64,000 nucleotides of DNA from an uncultured Blautia sp. (GCA_900539525.1 UQCM01000001.1:23677-87676); one strand, 5' to 3'; counted from the first letter of the stretch, positions 34,445 to 44,247 are shown. Notes: a model not told the origin generated them from the letters alone. Translations and numbers: made by a program.

Positions 34445-35049
34445 CAGTTACACAGATTGAACCGGTTGGCAAAAGCAGGAGCAAAGTATATATTGATGAG
34501 CAGCTCGCCTTTGTATTGTACAAAGGTGAGCTTTGCCATTATGGAATCAAAGAGGGATGTGTGCTGTCCGAGGATACATACGGGGAAATTATGGAGGTTG
34601 TTCTGGTAAAAAGAGCGAAACTTCGATGCATGAATCTATTAAAGACTATGGACCGGACAGAGTTTCAGCTCCGTCAGAAGCTCATACAGGGAGAGTATCC
34701 GGAGGAGATCATTGATAAGGCATTGGAGTATGTTAAAGGCTTTGGCTATGTGGATGATATGTCATATGCCAGACGATACCTTGAATGCAGGCAAAATACC
34801 AGAAGCAGAGCAGAGATCAGCAGAGATCTGATGAAGAAAGGAATTTCAAAGGAAATCATCCGTACTGTTTTAGAAGAGACAGAAGCAGTCGATCAGACAG
34901 AATTGATCAAAAAGTGGATCGTAAAAAAGCATATGAATCTGCAGACGGTTTCTGCGCAAGAGAAGCAGAAATTATACATGTTTTTATTACGGAAAGGTTT
35001 TTCTTCCAGTGAAATCATGAAAGTATTCCATGAAATTTGCCTTAGGTGA
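34441..35049 (+). CDS. recX: Recombination regulator RecX
   Basis: RecX binds RecA filaments and limits or modulates their activity. The 202-residue protein has repeated three-helix units: [40 protein letters not shown] with the family's [15 protein letters not shown], then [15 protein letters not shown]. It starts with GTG overlapping the recA TGA, so its output is tied to recA and SOS induction. Standard recA-recX pairing in Firmicutes. Length within the usual range. Confidence 0.92.
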   Translation: MTVTQIEPVGKSRSKVYIDEQLAFVLYKGELCHYGIKEGCVLSEDTYGEIMEVVLVKRAKLRCMNLLKTMDRTEFQLRQKLIQGEYPEEIIDKALEYVKGFGYVDDMSYARRYLECRQNTRSRAEISRDLMKKGISKEIIRTVLEETEAVDQTELIKKWIVKKHMNLQTVSAQEKQKLYMFLLRKGFSSSEIMKVFHEICLR

Positions 35050-35074
35050 GCAAGCTCCCCACGGCAAATGTTAT

Positions 35075-35100
35075 AAATCTGCATGGCTCTGAACAGTTAC
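35075..35100 (+). repeat. Half-copy of repeat family 3
   Basis: AAATCTGCATGGCTCTGAAC followed by AGTTAC. It matches 4121-4147 and one arm of the palindrome at 37521-37569. Confidence 0.6.
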
Positions 35101-35129
35101 CAATATTTTGATAAAAAGGACACAATTGC

Positions 35130-35158
35130 TTGACAATGTGCACAAAACAGGATAGAAT
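35130..35158 (+). promoter_or_regulatory. Promoter of rny
   Basis: TTGACA (35130-35135), 17-base spacer, TAGAAT (35153-35158); near-consensus, 47 bases before the GTG start. Confidence 0.85.
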
Positions 35159-35204
35159 TAGTTTGTTGTTTTGTACAATGAAAATCAAATAAGGAGGTGC
35201 TCCT

Positions 35205-36761
35205 GTGCCGGGTGCAGTAATAACCATCATTGCTGTTATAATCGCACTGATTATAGGCGCTGCTATTACATGGCCTTTAGCCATCGCATACCATAAAAAA
35301 GTTGAAGAAGCAAAGATTGGAAGTGCAGATGAGAAGGCCAGAAAGATAATAGATGATGCGCTCAAGGTTGCAGAGACAAAGAAGCGGGAAGCCTTACTCG
35401 AAGTTAAGGAAGAGTCTTTAAAGACTAAGAATGAGATCGAGAAGGAGACAAGAGAAAGACGTTCCGAGCTTCAGCGTTATGAGAAACGTGTTTTATCAAA
35501 GGAAGAAGCCATAGATAAAAAAGCGGATGCAATCGAAAAAAGAGAATCAGGACTGGCAGCAAAAGAAGAAGAAATTAGAAAGAAAAGTATTGAAGTAGAA
35601 GAGCTAAATGAGAAACGAGTGCAGGAACTGGAGAGAATCTCAGGGTTAACCTCCGAACAGGCAAAAGAATATCTTTTGAGAACTGTTGAAGATGAAGTAA
35701 AGAGTGATACCGCAAAGCTCTATAAAGAGCTGGAGAACAGGGCAAAAGAAGATGCCGCTAAAAAGGCAAAAGAGTATGTTGTGACAGCGATACAGAAATG
35801 TGCAGCTGATCATGTTGCAGAGACTACGATTTCGGTTGTTCAGCTTCCTAATGATGAGATGAAGGGAAGAATTATCGGAAGAGAAGGTCGGAATATCCGT
35901 ACACTGGAAACGATGACAGGCGTAGAACTAATCATTGATGATACGCCTGAGGCAGTTATTTTATCAAGCTTTGATCCCATTCGGAGAGAGGTTGCAAGAA
36001 TTGCCCTTGAAAAGCTGATTGTGGATGGACGTATCCATCCTGCAAGAATCGAAGAGATGGTGGAAAAAGCACAAAGAGAAGTCGAGACGATGATTCGTGA
36101 AGAAGGCGAGGCGGCAACTCTGGAGGTTGGCGTACACGGGATCCATCCTGAACTGGTTCGTCTGCTGGGCAGGATGAAATTCAGGACCAGCTATGGTCAG
36201 AATGCTTTGAAGCATTCGATTGAAGTGTCGCAGCTTGCCGGACTGCTGGCAGGTGAGATTGGCGTTGATGTCAGGCTGGCCAAGCGTGCCGGTTTATTGC
36301 ATGATATTGGTAAGTCCATCGATCATGAAATGGAAGGTTCCCATATTCAGATCGGTGCTGATCTGTGTAAGAAATACAAGGAGTCTGCTATAGTGATTAA
36401 TGCGGTCGAATCACATCATGGAGATGTAGAGCCGGAGTCCCTGATTGCCTGCATCGTACAGGCGGCAGATACGATTTCTGCTGCAAGGCCCGGTGCAAGA
36501 AGAGAGACCCTGGAAACATATACAAATCGTTTAAAACAGTTAGAAGATATTGCAAATACCTTCAAAGGTGTGGATAAATCCTTTGCAATTCAGGCAGGTA
36601 GAGAGATTCGGGTTATGGTTGTTCCGGAGCATGTCAGCGATGCTGACATGGTTCTGATGGCAAGAGATATATCAAGACAGATTGAAGCTGAGCTTGAGTA
36701 TCCGGGACAGATCAAGGTCAGCGTGATACGTGAGTCAAGAGCCGTTGACTATGCAAAATAA
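35205..36761 (+). CDS. rny: Ribonuclease Y
   Basis: RNase Y is the membrane-anchored endonuclease that starts mRNA decay in many Firmicutes. The 518-residue protein has an N-terminal helix (about 5-25), a long charged coiled coil (about 30-205), a KH domain containing [15 protein letters not shown], and an HD domain with [12 protein letters not shown] as the metal-binding motif. The start is GTG behind AAGGAGGTG. It has its own strong promoter and is followed by a clear terminator. Placement behind recA-recX is common in Clostridia. Confidence 0.96.
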   Translation: MPGAVITIIAVIIALIIGAAITWPLAIAYHKKVEEAKIGSADEKARKIIDDALKVAETKKREALLEVKEESLKTKNEIEKETRERRSELQRYEKRVLSKEEAIDKKADAIEKRESGLAAKEEEIRKKSIEVEELNEKRVQELERISGLTSEQAKEYLLRTVEDEVKSDTAKLYKELENRAKEDAAKKAKEYVVTAIQKCAADHVAETTISVVQLPNDEMKGRIIGREGRNIRTLETMTGVELIIDDTPEAVILSSFDPIRREVARIALEKLIVDGRIHPARIEEMVEKAQREVETMIREEGEAATLEVGVHGIHPELVRLLGRMKFRTSYGQNALKHSIEVSQLAGLLAGEIGVDVRLAKRAGLLHDIGKSIDHEMEGSHIQIGADLCKKYKESAIVINAVESHHGDVEPESLIACIVQAADTISAARPGARRETLETYTNRLKQLEDIANTFKGVDKSFAIQAGREIRVMVVPEHVSDADMVLMARDISRQIEAELEYPGQIKVSVIRESRAVDYAK

Positions 36762-36800
36762 GAGTGCACTTTTACAAAACAAACATTTAGCTTAATAAAA

Positions 36801-36830
36801 GCTCCATAGATAAGTCTATGGAGTTTTTTT
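36801..36830 (+). terminator. Intrinsic terminator of rny
   Basis: CTCCATAGA/TCTATGGAG, a perfect 9-bp stem with a TAAG loop, followed by seven T residues. Confidence 0.93.
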
Positions 36831-36879
36831 ATTGCATAAATAATATGGATACGGATGCATTGGATATAAGGGGGACGGG

Positions 36880-37470
36880 ATGAGAAAACAGGAGCCGTAT
36901 TGGGTATTTGTAAAAACACTGTTGCTTCTGTTTGCAGCGGGTCTGGCAATGGGGGCAGTAGCGGTAGATGTTCTGGCGGATTTTTCTTCTCAGAGAGCAG
37001 GAATCCTGAGCGATTACTTCCTGCGCCAGTATAAATATCTGAAAGTTAATGTATCGGAATTATTCTTTTTTATTCTGGGAAAACGGATGAAATGGATCAT
37101 TCTGCTTTGGCTTACCGGATTTACTCCTGCGGGGATTCCATGCGTAGTTGTGTATGCTTTATGGTGTGGGTTTTCCCTGGGTACTCTTCTCGGTATTTCC
37201 ATATTGAAATTCGGGGGAAGGGGAATGCTGTTCTGTGCTGCAGCTTTTTTTCCGCAGGCCATGGTTTATATACCAGTATGGACGGTTTTCCTGTATGGTA
37301 TCTGCCGGTATGCAGATGGACACAGAGGAGGAAAGCACCAGCATATGAAGAACGGGATAGGGGGATATGTACTTCTGCTGGCAGGTGTTTGCCTGTGTAT
37401 GATATTTGGTATTCTGATGGAGAGCAGTCTGAGTCCCTGGTGTGTAAGACAGATAATAAGAATATGGTAA
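36880..37470 (+). CDS. spoIIM: Stage II sporulation protein M
   Basis: SpoIIM is a membrane protein of the DMP complex (with SpoIID and SpoIIP) that drives septal peptidoglycan thinning and engulfment. The 196-residue protein has about five helices and the DUF95-family segments FTPAGIPCVVVYALWCGFSLG and AAFFPQAMVYIPVW. Gene order spoIIM then xerD matches Bacillus and many Clostridia and supports the call. ATG follows GGGGGACGGG. Implies a sporulating lineage. Length close to the usual ~200 residues. Confidence 0.82.
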   Translation: MRKQEPYWVFVKTLLLLFAAGLAMGAVAVDVLADFSSQRAGILSDYFLRQYKYLKVNVSELFFFILGKRMKWIILLWLTGFTPAGIPCVVVYALWCGFSLGTLLGISILKFGGRGMLFCAAAFFPQAMVYIPVWTVFLYGICRYADGHRGGKHQHMKNGIGGYVLLLAGVCLCMIFGILMESSLSPWCVRQIIRIW

Positions 37471-37520
37471 TTGTTTACTTGATTTTGTCGAAAAAGCTGA
37501 TATACTGTTATAAAATGATG

Positions 37521-37569
37521 GTAACAGTTTAGAGCCCATTTGCAAATCCGCAGGGCTCTGAACTGTTAC
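37521..37569. repeat. Near-perfect palindromic repeat upstream of xerD (family 3)
   Basis: GTAACAGTTTAGAGCCC (37521-37537) and GGGCTCTGAACTGTTAC (37553-37569) pair at 16 of 17 positions around a 15-base centre. Half-copies occur at 4121-4147, 35075-35100 and near 39116. Confidence 0.75.
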
Positions 37570-37602
37570 AAATGATAAATTTTGAGCAGGAGTCGGCTGA
37601 TT

Positions 37603-38457
37603 ATGGAAAACACAATATCGGATTTTATAATATATATGGAGCAGGTGAAAAAAGCATCAGGCAGTACTGTGGTGTCTTATCAGAGAGATTTGAAAAAACT
37701 GTTTGCATTTTTACAGGCAAAAGGAATTAAGCATTTGGCAGATATTACGTCAGCCACTTTGAACTCTTATGTTTTTTTTCTGGAAAGAGAAGGGTTTTCA
37801 ACTGCGACAATATCGAGAAACATTGCATCCATGAAGGCGTATTTCCACTATGTATACAGTCGTCATGAGTTGATGGAGGATCCTGCACAGCTTATTAAGG
37901 CACCACGAATCGAAAAGAAAGCACCGGAGATTCTGACCTTGCAGGAGGTCGGGGCGCTTCTGAATGCACCAGTATGTGAGACGGCAAAGGGATGCAGAGA
38001 TAAAGCAATGCTGGAACTTTTGTATGCAACAGGAATGAGAGTGTCACAGCTGCTTGCAGTACAGGTGACAGATCTGAATATGGGGAAAAGTGATCTTGTG
38101 TGCCGTGACGGGCAGAAGGAAAGGAGCCTTCCGTTTGGTGATGATGCAAAAAGGGCCTTGATGCAGTATATTGGAGAGGCAAGGAGCGAGCTTCTAAAAG
38201 GGGAAGAGAGCGGATATCTTTTTGTGAACTGTTCCGGCAGACCGATGAGCAGACAGGGCTTCTGGAAACTGATCAAGCAGTATGCCGGTCGGGCACATAT
38301 TATCAAAGACATTACTCCGTATACGTTACGCCACTCTTTTGCATTTCACATGGTACAGAATGGAGCTGATTCTAAGATTGTGCAGGAAATGCTGGGGCAT
38401 TCCGACATTTCTACTACAAATACATATTTGAACAGGGTATTAAAACCTTCCGGTTAA
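37603..38457 (+). CDS. xerD: Tyrosine recombinase XerD
   Basis: XerD works with XerC at dif to resolve chromosome dimers. The 284-residue protein has the SAM-like N-terminal DNA-binding domain (1-90) and the catalytic domain. Active-site positions are visible: Arg in ATGMRVSQLL, the TPYTLRHSFA motif (HxxR region), LGHSDISTTNTY with the His and nucleophilic Tyr. ATG at 37603 behind AGGAG chosen over a TTG at 37582. It follows spoIIM in the standard order. Stop overlaps tail-to-tail by 4 bp with the minus-strand dehydrogenase gene. Confidence 0.88.
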   Translation: MENTISDFIIYMEQVKKASGSTVVSYQRDLKKLFAFLQAKGIKHLADITSATLNSYVFFLEREGFSTATISRNIASMKAYFHYVYSRHELMEDPAQLIKAPRIEKKAPEILTLQEVGALLNAPVCETAKGCRDKAMLELLYATGMRVSQLLAVQVTDLNMGKSDLVCRDGQKERSLPFGDDAKRALMQYIGEARSELLKGEESGYLFVNCSGRPMSRQGFWKLIKQYAGRAHIIKDITPYTLRHSFAFHMVQNGADSKIVQEMLGHSDISTTNTYLNRVLKPSG

Positions 38458-38912
38458 AGTATTTCACGTATTCTCTCGATGACAGCCCGTGCTTTTTTGT
38501 GGTCGGTTCCGCTTGCAGTTACTCCGACCACTACATGATCTTTCTGAGCGATTCCCGGAAAAAAGAAATCACATTTGTGCTTATCGCTGCATACATTTAC
38601 CGGAATGCCCATACACTTGCAGACGATGTAGATATCGTTGTTGATCTGTGTATCATTGGTTGCAGCGATGACAATGTCTGCATCATAAATATCTTCCCGT
38701 TCATATTTTTTCTTTCTTATTGTTAATTGACCGGTGTTTTCCAGTTCTTTCAATTCTTTGTTTATCTCCGGAGCGATGACGACCAGATGATTGGTAAAGG
38801 TCAGAAGAGAACGGATGCGGCGTTTGGCAATTGTTCCGGCTCCTACAACAATGACTTTCTTTTCGCTCAAATCTACGAACATTGGAAAGTATGGCTTTTT
38901 CATATTTGACAT
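38454..38912 (-). CDS. Precorrin-2 dehydrogenase / sirohydrochlorin ferrochelatase-like protein
   Basis: A 152-residue NAD-binding protein like Met8 and the N-terminal part of CysG, which oxidises precorrin-2 to sirohydrochlorin on the way to siroheme or cobalamin. Rossmann motif VIVVGAGTIAKRRI near residue 20, then IAATNDTQINNDIY and the conserved NVCSDKHKCDFFFPG segment with an Asp/Cys site. It is short (Met8 ~270, Firmicute YlnF ~160) so it fits the short YlnF/SirC type. Alone on the minus strand; its stop is interleaved with the xerD stop. Confidence 0.85.
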   Translation of the reverse strand: MSNMKKPYFPMFVDLSEKKVIVVGAGTIAKRRIRSLLTFTNHLVVIAPEINKELKELENTGQLTIRKKKYEREDIYDADIVIAATNDTQINNDIYIVCKCMGIPVNVCSDKHKCDFFFPGIAQKDHVVVGVTASGTDHKKARAVIERIREIL

Positions 38913-38963
38913 AGCTGTTTCACACTCCTGGTTTTCTTTTGTTTCAATCCGCAGTCAATTCTT

Positions 38964-39012
38964 GCTACTGTTCATTCCGTGACCGGTAACACGCATCGCG
39001 ATGCACAGATAT
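38964..39012. repeat. Family 1 MITE-like element, copy E (left fragment)
   Basis: GCTACTGTTCATTCCGTGAC, GTAACACGC and GCGATGCACAGATAT follow the left end of 62374-62528 with a few changes, then the match stops. It lies in the 336-bp divergent gap before the DAHP synthase gene. Confidence 0.75.
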
Positions 39013-39122
39013 ATGGAAAATAACTGCCATTCTATGATAGCATAATCAGTAAAAAAGTCAAATGATTGATACCGGAAAATAGTTGGTATTTCGTGGTTTT
39101 TATGATATATTGTATCTGTTCA

Positions 39123-39177
39123 GAGCCTATAAGCAAAACAGCCTCTTCGAGGCTTTCCTTTTGCTCAAGTATGGCTC
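39123..39177 (+). promoter_or_regulatory. Nested hairpin in the DAHP synthase leader
   Basis: Three nested stems share one axis: GAGCC/GGCTC (39123, 39173), AGCAAAA/TTTTGCT (39132, 39159) and AGCCTC/GAGGCT (39140, 39149), with T-rich sequence after the inner stem. It could be an attenuator or another repeat copy, since CTGTTCAGAGCC before it matches family 3. Confidence 0.45.
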
Positions 39178-39248
39178 TTGTTTGCATAACACATGCTTGT
39201 TAATAAACGGTCTTTGAAAAGAACGACAGGAAACAGGAGGAGATTATT

Positions 39249-40292
39249 ATGAGTTTTGAGTTTGTAAAAAAGCTGCCTACTCCGGCTGAGGTAAAGGAAA
39301 TGTATCCGGTGACGGAAAGGGTGGTCAGAATCAAGAAAGATAGAGATGAGATGATACGTAAGGTATTTACCGGAGAGTCGGACAAGTTTCTTGTCATTAT
39401 CGGGCCATGTTCCGCAGATAATGAAGAAGCGGTCTGTGACTATATCAGTCGTCTGGCAAAAGTTCAGGAAAAGGTGTCTGACCGCCTGATTCTGATTCCG
39501 AGGATCTACACAAATAAACCAAGAACAACAGGAGAAGGATATAAGGGAATGCTTCATCAGCCTGATCCGGAAAAAAAGCCGGATCTGTTGGCAGGACTGA
39601 TAGCGATCCGGAAACTGCATATACGTGCCATTGAGGAATCTGGTCTTACAGCGGCGGATGAGATGCTCTATCCGGAAAATTGGAGATATTTTTCTGATAT
39701 TCTCTCGTATGTTGCGATAGGGGCACGTTCGGTGGAGGATCAGCAGCATCGTTTGACAGTAAGTGGAATGGATGTTCCGGCAGGTATGAAGAATCCTACC
39801 AGCGGTGATCTTACAGTTATGCTGAACTCTGTAGTGGCAGCACAGGCGGGACACACTTTCATTTACCGTGGATGGGAAGTGAAAACGACAGGAAATGAGC
39901 TTGCTCATACCATCCTGAGAGGCGCAGTGAATAAACATGGAAATACGATTCCGAACTATCACTATGAGGATCTGAATCTGCTTCTGAAGATGTACGATGA
40001 GAGAAACTTAAAATATCCGGCAGTTATTGTAGACGCGAATCATTCCAATTCCGGAAAGCAGTATGCGGAACAGGTGAGAATCGTAAAAGAAGTGATGCAC
40101 AGCAGAAATGTAAGTCCAAGGATCAGGGAACTCGTAAAAGGTGTGATGATCGAAAGTTATATCGAGCCGGGCTGCCAGAAGATCGGACAGGGAGTCCATG
40201 TATATGGAAAGTCGATTACGGATCCGTGTCTCGGATGGGATGAATCAGAGAAGCTTATTTATACCATTCATAAGATGTGTGGAGAATCATAG
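39249..40292 (+). CDS. 3-deoxy-7-phosphoheptulonate synthase (DAHP synthase, class I)
   Basis: DAHP synthase joins phosphoenolpyruvate and erythrose 4-phosphate, the first step to aromatic amino acids. The 347-residue protein resembles the E. coli AroF/AroG/AroH type: VIIGPCSADNEEAVCDY, PRIYTNKPRTTGEGYKG with the PEP-binding region, GARSVEDQQHR, MKNPTSGDL, DANHSNSGK and GVMIESYIEPGCQ. Allosteric type (Phe, Tyr or Trp) cannot be told. ATG follows AGGAGGAG. The leader carries a nested hairpin and repeat fragments that may affect expression. It is not in a full aromatic operon here. Confidence 0.94.
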   Translation: MSFEFVKKLPTPAEVKEMYPVTERVVRIKKDRDEMIRKVFTGESDKFLVIIGPCSADNEEAVCDYISRLAKVQEKVSDRLILIPRIYTNKPRTTGEGYKGMLHQPDPEKKPDLLAGLIAIRKLHIRAIEESGLTAADEMLYPENWRYFSDILSYVAIGARSVEDQQHRLTVSGMDVPAGMKNPTSGDLTVMLNSVVAAQAGHTFIYRGWEVKTTGNELAHTILRGAVNKHGNTIPNYHYEDLNLLLKMYDERNLKYPAVIVDANHSNSGKQYAEQVRIVKEVMHSRNVSPRIRELVKGVMIESYIEPGCQKIGQGVHVYGKSITDPCLGWDESEKLIYTIHKMCGES

Positions 40293-40380
40293 GAGGAATC
40301 GCCGGGAATGCGCACTTTCGGGAAAGTATCTTTGAAGAAACAGCAGAGAATTCAAGAAGGTTGTGCCGGCAGGAGGTAAA

Positions 40381-42069
40381 ATGACAGAAATAGTGATCAA
40401 AACAGCGGGGATTATCGTGCTGTGTCTTGCAGTGTTTGCAGGATTTTGCATTCATCAGAACAGGCAGCGAAAGCTGCGGCTGATGGGGAAGATCAGAAGG
40501 ACCTGGGGGGAGCGTCCTGTCAGGGAATATTCCGGTGCGGAATTTGATGCGATCGGGCGATATTTTGTGAGGAAGAAAAAAGATGGATTCTGTATCGATG
40601 ATATCACATGGAATGATCTGGATATGGATACGGTTTTTATGCTGCTGAACCACACCTGGTCCTGTATCGGAGAGAGCTATCTGTATGCAATGCTGAGAAC
40701 TCCCTCCTTTTCAAAAGAGGAGCTGCAGGAGCGGGAACGGCTGATCCGTTATTTTTCAGAGCATAACAGTGAGCGGGAGAAGATCGAATACTTTTTTGCC
40801 GGAATAGGAAAGACAGGAGCCCGTTCGATTTTTGACTATATTTACAATCTTGCGGATTATCAGGAGGATTCTAAGACGGTACATTACATCGGGATCGGAC
40901 TGATCCTGGCTGCACTGGCGGGGATTGTGATCTATCCTGCTACAGGCATTCTTCTGCTGATCGGAGCAATCGGATTCTGCTGGGGCACATATTTTTCCAG
41001 AAGAAAGAAAATCGAGCCGTATATTTTATCATGCAAGTGTCTGCTGGAGATGCTGAAGGCAGCAGACGGGCTGCAGAAGATCAAGCTTCCGGCTATTGAG
41101 AAATATCAGGAAAGAATTGTAGAAGCAAAGAAGAAATTCGGGAGATTCAGGAGAAATTCCACCTTCGTTGTGGCGGGAGGCTTTATGGAAAGCGGCGGAA
41201 TCGAAGAGTCGATCGTTGCCTATCTGAATCTTACGTTTCATCTGGATCTTCTGCAGTTCAATACGATGGTCAGAGAACTTCGGGAGAATCTGGATGCTTT
41301 TGAGAGTCTGACAGAAAACATCGGTATGCTGGAAAGTGCGATCGCGATCGCTTCCTTCCGGGAAATGATGCAGGAATGGTGTGTGCCGGCTCTTGAACGG
41401 ACAGATGATACCTATCTCAGGGCAAAGAATGTCTACCATCCCATGATCGATGATCCTGTGAAAAATTCTATTTCAGTAGAAAAAGGTGTGTTGCTTACCG
41501 GTTCCAACGCATCTGGAAAATCCACGTTTCTGAAAACGATCGCCATTAATGCACTGCTTGCGCAGACGATCCACACCTGTCTGGCAGATGTCTGGGAGGA
41601 GAATTTCTGTCAGATTTATTCTTCTATGGCACTGAGAGATGATCTGATGAGTCAGGAAAGCTACTATATCGTGGAAATCAAATCCTTAAAGCGCATTATG
41701 GATCATATGGAGGACGAACTGCCTTTGCTGTGTTTTGTGGATGAGGTGCTGCGCGGAACCAATACGGTGGAACGAATTGCGGCATCTGCCCAGATTCTAA
41801 AGAGTATGAATAGAAGAAAGGTGCAGTGTTTTGCTGCGACACATGATATTGAACTGACGTACGTTCTTGAAAAGGAATATGAAAACTATCATTTTCAGGA
41901 GGAGGTCTCAGAAGGTGACATTTTATTTAACTATCAGCTCTATGAAGGAAGAGCGACTTCACGTAACGCGATCAGACTTTTGAGTATCATCGGATATGAT
42001 GATGAGATCATCCGGGCAGCGGAGGCTTCGGCAAAAAGGTTTGTTGATACGGGTGAATGGAGTTTGTAG
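40381..42069 (+). CDS. Membrane-anchored MutS-like ATPase
   Basis: A 562-residue protein with one helix at the N terminus (about 4-20), a helical hairpin in the middle (about 165-205), and a C-terminal MutS-family ATPase. Walker A is [15 protein letters not shown], followed by [16 protein letters not shown] as Walker B, and ATHDIELT. It lacks the mismatch-recognition domains I-III of MutS1, so it belongs to the short MutS-related group found in Firmicutes and Bacteroidetes. Function unknown; membrane anchoring argues against canonical mismatch repair. ATG at 40381 behind GGAGG. 16 bp to rnhA, likely one transcript. Confidence 0.82.
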   Translation: MTEIVIKTAGIIVLCLAVFAGFCIHQNRQRKLRLMGKIRRTWGERPVREYSGAEFDAIGRYFVRKKKDGFCIDDITWNDLDMDTVFMLLNHTWSCIGESYLYAMLRTPSFSKEELQERERLIRYFSEHNSEREKIEYFFAGIGKTGARSIFDYIYNLADYQEDSKTVHYIGIGLILAALAGIVIYPATGILLLIGAIGFCWGTYFSRRKKIEPYILSCKCLLEMLKAADGLQKIKLPAIEKYQERIVEAKKKFGRFRRNSTFVVAGGFMESGGIEESIVAYLNLTFHLDLLQFNTMVRELRENLDAFESLTENIGMLESAIAIASFREMMQEWCVPALERTDDTYLRAKNVYHPMIDDPVKNSISVEKGVLLTGSNASGKSTFLKTIAINALLAQTIHTCLADVWEENFCQIYSSMALRDDLMSQESYYIVEIKSLKRIMDHMEDELPLLCFVDEVLRGTNTVERIAASAQILKSMNRRKVQCFAATHDIELTYVLEKEYENYHFQEEVSEGDILFNYQLYEGRATSRNAIRLLSIIGYDDEIIRAAEASAKRFVDTGEWSL

Positions 42070-42085
42070 AGGGGGAAAACAGAAA

Positions 42086-42565
42086 ATGCTTGTCAAGATT
42101 TATACAGATGGCTCTGCCAGGGGCAATCCGGACGGGCCCGGCGGTTACGGGACGATCCTGCATTATACAGATACAAAAGGAGAACTGCATGTCAGGGAAT
42201 ACAGCCAGGGCTATGTAAGGACGACAAACAACCGGATGGAACTGATGGCAGCGATCGTGGGGCTGGAAGCACTGAACCGGCCCTGTCAGGTGGAACTGTA
42301 CTCTGATTCTCAGTATCTGGTCAATGCGTTCAACCAGCACTGGATCGACAGCTGGCAGAGAAAAAACTGGAAGCGGGGAAAAAATGAGCCGGTGAAGAAT
42401 GTGGATCTCTGGAAACGTCTGCTGAAAGCAAAGGCTCCTCACGAAGTGACCTTTATTTGGGTAAAGGGACATGATGGTCATGAGCAGAATGAACGGTGCG
42501 ATGAGCTGGCGACAACAGCTGCTGATGGCAAGGATCTGATCGTTGATGAAGGAGTTCATTATTGA
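42086..42565 (+). CDS. rnhA: Ribonuclease HI
   Basis: RNase HI cuts the RNA of RNA-DNA hybrids. The 159-residue protein carries the catalytic acidic residues: Asp in [11 protein letters not shown], Glu in [10 protein letters not shown], Asp in [11 protein letters not shown], and the late Asp in CDELATTAA, plus the basic handle WQRKNWKRG. Length is standard (~155). The 42086 start follows GGGGGAAAAC; an earlier in-frame ATG lies in the preceding gene. Its stop overlaps the -35 box of the tyrS T-box promoter. Confidence 0.95.
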   Translation: MLVKIYTDGSARGNPDGPGGYGTILHYTDTKGELHVREYSQGYVRTTNNRMELMAAIVGLEALNRPCQVELYSDSQYLVNAFNQHWIDSWQRKNWKRGKNEPVKNVDLWKRLLKAKAPHEVTFIWVKGHDGHEQNERCDELATTAADGKDLIVDEGVHY

Positions 42566-42590
42566 CAAATGGGAATTTGTCTTTTATAAT
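42562..42590 (+). promoter_or_regulatory. Consensus promoter of the tyrS T-box transcript
   Basis: Perfect TTGACA (42562-42567), 17-base spacer, perfect TATAAT (42585-42590). The TTGACA overlaps the rnhA stop. The spacer holds a GACAAAT/ATTTGTC hairpin followed by TTTT that may also end the rnhA transcript. Confidence 0.93.
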
Positions 42591-42596
42591 GATGCA

Positions 42597-42904
42597 AAAC
42601 ATTATTGAAATGAAAAGCGTTGAAAAGAACAAGTAGCAGTAAGGAAATCCTACAGAAAGCAGCCGGCAGATGAGAGGCACAGGAGGAACTTGGTGTGAAT
42701 ACCTCTTGGAGCTTTGCACCGAACGTAAAGAAACTGGTAGGCTGCAACGGAAGGCACACGTTATCGTGCAAAAGTATAGCAATGTCAGCAGGATGTATGC
42801 ATAGCTGTACTTGATGAGGCATGCGGTGTGAGCCGTGTGTGAAAAAAGGTGGTAACACGGGATTAGCTCCCGTCCTTTTAGGAAGCTAAAGGGACGGGAT
42901 TTTT
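42597..42904 (+). ncRNA. T-box leader (tRNA-Tyr sensing) upstream of tyrS
   Basis: A ~300-base leader with Stem I-like sequence (AGAGGCACAGGAGGAAC region) and the T-box AAAAGGTGGTAACACGG at 42844-42860, whose TGGT would pair with an ACCA tRNA end. A strong terminator CCCGTCC.../...GGGACGGG (42869-42898) plus T-run follows. A TAC triplet at 42700-42702 in a GAATACC context is a plausible Tyr specifier. Position before tyrS fits. Uncharged tRNA-Tyr would favour readthrough. Confidence 0.92.
42869..42904 (+). terminator. T-box regulated terminator
   Basis: CCCGTCCTTTTAG (42869-42881) pairs with CTAAAGGGACGGG (42886-42898), followed by ATTTTT. The competing antiterminator uses the T-box sequence just upstream. 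Confidence 0.9.
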
Positions 42905-43002
42905 GTATACTTGTGAACAGTAACCTGAAATATCCTGTCCCATACTTGAAATAGCAAAATTCGTATGCTATATTTAAAATCAGTATGCAAGGAGAGAAAG
43001 AA

Positions 43003-44229
43003 ATGAAGATTTATGAAGAACTGGTAGCACGCGGGCTGATTGCCCAGGTGACAAATGAAGAAGAAATCCGGGAGATGGTGAACAATGGGAAAGCCACCTT
43101 CTATATTGGATTTGACCCGACTGCAGACAGTCTGCATGTGGGACATTTTATGGCACTCTGTCTGATGAAACGGCTGCAGATGGCGGGAAACAAGCCAATC
43201 GCACTGATCGGCGGAGGTACGGCTATGGTAGGAGATCCCTCCGGAAGATCTGATATGCGCCAGATGATGACGCCAGAGACGATCCAGCACAACTGTGAAT
43301 GCTTTAAGGAACAGATGAGCCGGTTTATCGATTTCAGTGAAGGAAAAGCATTGATGGTAAATAATGCAGAGTGGCTGACGAATCTGAATTACATTGAGTT
43401 TTTAAGGGACGTCGGACCTCATTTCTCTGTAAACAATATGCTGAGGGCAGAGTGCTATAAGCAGAGAATGGAGAAGGGATTAAGCTTTCTGGAATTTAAC
43501 TATATGATCATGCAGAGCTTTGATTTTTACGAGTTATACCGCAGATATGGCTGCAATATGCAGTTTGGCGGTGATGATCAGTGGAGTAATATGCTGGGAG
43601 GTACAGAGCTGATCCGCAGAAAGCTGGGTAAGGATGCACACGCCATGACGATTACTTTGCTTCTGAATTCCGAGGGCAAGAAGATGGGCAAGACTCAGTC
43701 CGGAGCTGTATGGCTGGATCCGAAGAAGACGTCTCCGTATGAATTCTATCAGTACTGGAGAAATGTGGCAGATGAGGATGTGCTCAAGTGTATCCGTATG
43801 CTGACCTTCCTTCCGTTGGAGGAAATCGATGCCATGAATGACTGGGAAGGCAGCCAGCTCAATCGGGCGAAGGAGATCCTTGCTTACGAGCTGACCAAGC
43901 TGGTACATGGAGAGGAAGAAGCCAGGAAAGCGGACGAGGCTGCAAAAGCGATTTTCGTTGGCGGCGGAAAGAGCCAGAATATGCCGACGACCACTTATGC
44001 GAAAGCGGAACTGGATGAGGGAAAGGATCTGATCACACTTCTGGTAGATACGACACTTGCGAAGAACAGATCTGAGGCAAGAAGACTGATCCAGCAGGGC
44101 GGAGTCAGTGTCAATGAAGAAAAGGTGACAGATATTTCAAGGAAATTCACTACTGCAGATTTTGATGCAGATGGTGCCCTGGTGATTAAAAAGGGTAAGA
44201 AAGGATATCATCAGATAAAGGCTGACTAA
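43003..44229 (+). CDS. tyrS: Tyrosyl-tRNA synthetase
   Basis: TyrRS charges tRNA-Tyr in the cytosol. The 408-residue class I enzyme has the HIGH-type motif in [11 protein letters not shown], the tyrosine-pocket segment [14 protein letters not shown] and [11 protein letters not shown], and KMSKS-type [10 protein letters not shown]. The C-terminal S4-like RNA-binding domain follows (residues ~345-405, [20 protein letters not shown]). ATG at 43003 behind GGAGAG; an in-frame ATG 18 bp earlier lacks this spacing. Expression is controlled by the T-box leader just upstream. Confidence 0.97.
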   Translation: MKIYEELVARGLIAQVTNEEEIREMVNNGKATFYIGFDPTADSLHVGHFMALCLMKRLQMAGNKPIALIGGGTAMVGDPSGRSDMRQMMTPETIQHNCECFKEQMSRFIDFSEGKALMVNNAEWLTNLNYIEFLRDVGPHFSVNNMLRAECYKQRMEKGLSFLEFNYMIMQSFDFYELYRRYGCNMQFGGDDQWSNMLGGTELIRRKLGKDAHAMTITLLLNSEGKKMGKTQSGAVWLDPKKTSPYEFYQYWRNVADEDVLKCIRMLTFLPLEEIDAMNDWEGSQLNRAKEILAYELTKLVHGEEEARKADEAAKAIFVGGGKSQNMPTTTYAKAELDEGKDLITLLVDTTLAKNRSEARRLIQQGGVSVNEEKVTDISRKFTTADFDADGALVIKKGKKGYHQIKAD

Positions 44230-44247
44230 AGAATAAGGAGGGAACTT

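Noticed and set aside
39165..39962. 265-residue minus-strand open frame
   Set aside because: Antisense to the well-supported DAHP synthase gene; Cys/His/Ile-rich composition typical of a shadow frame.
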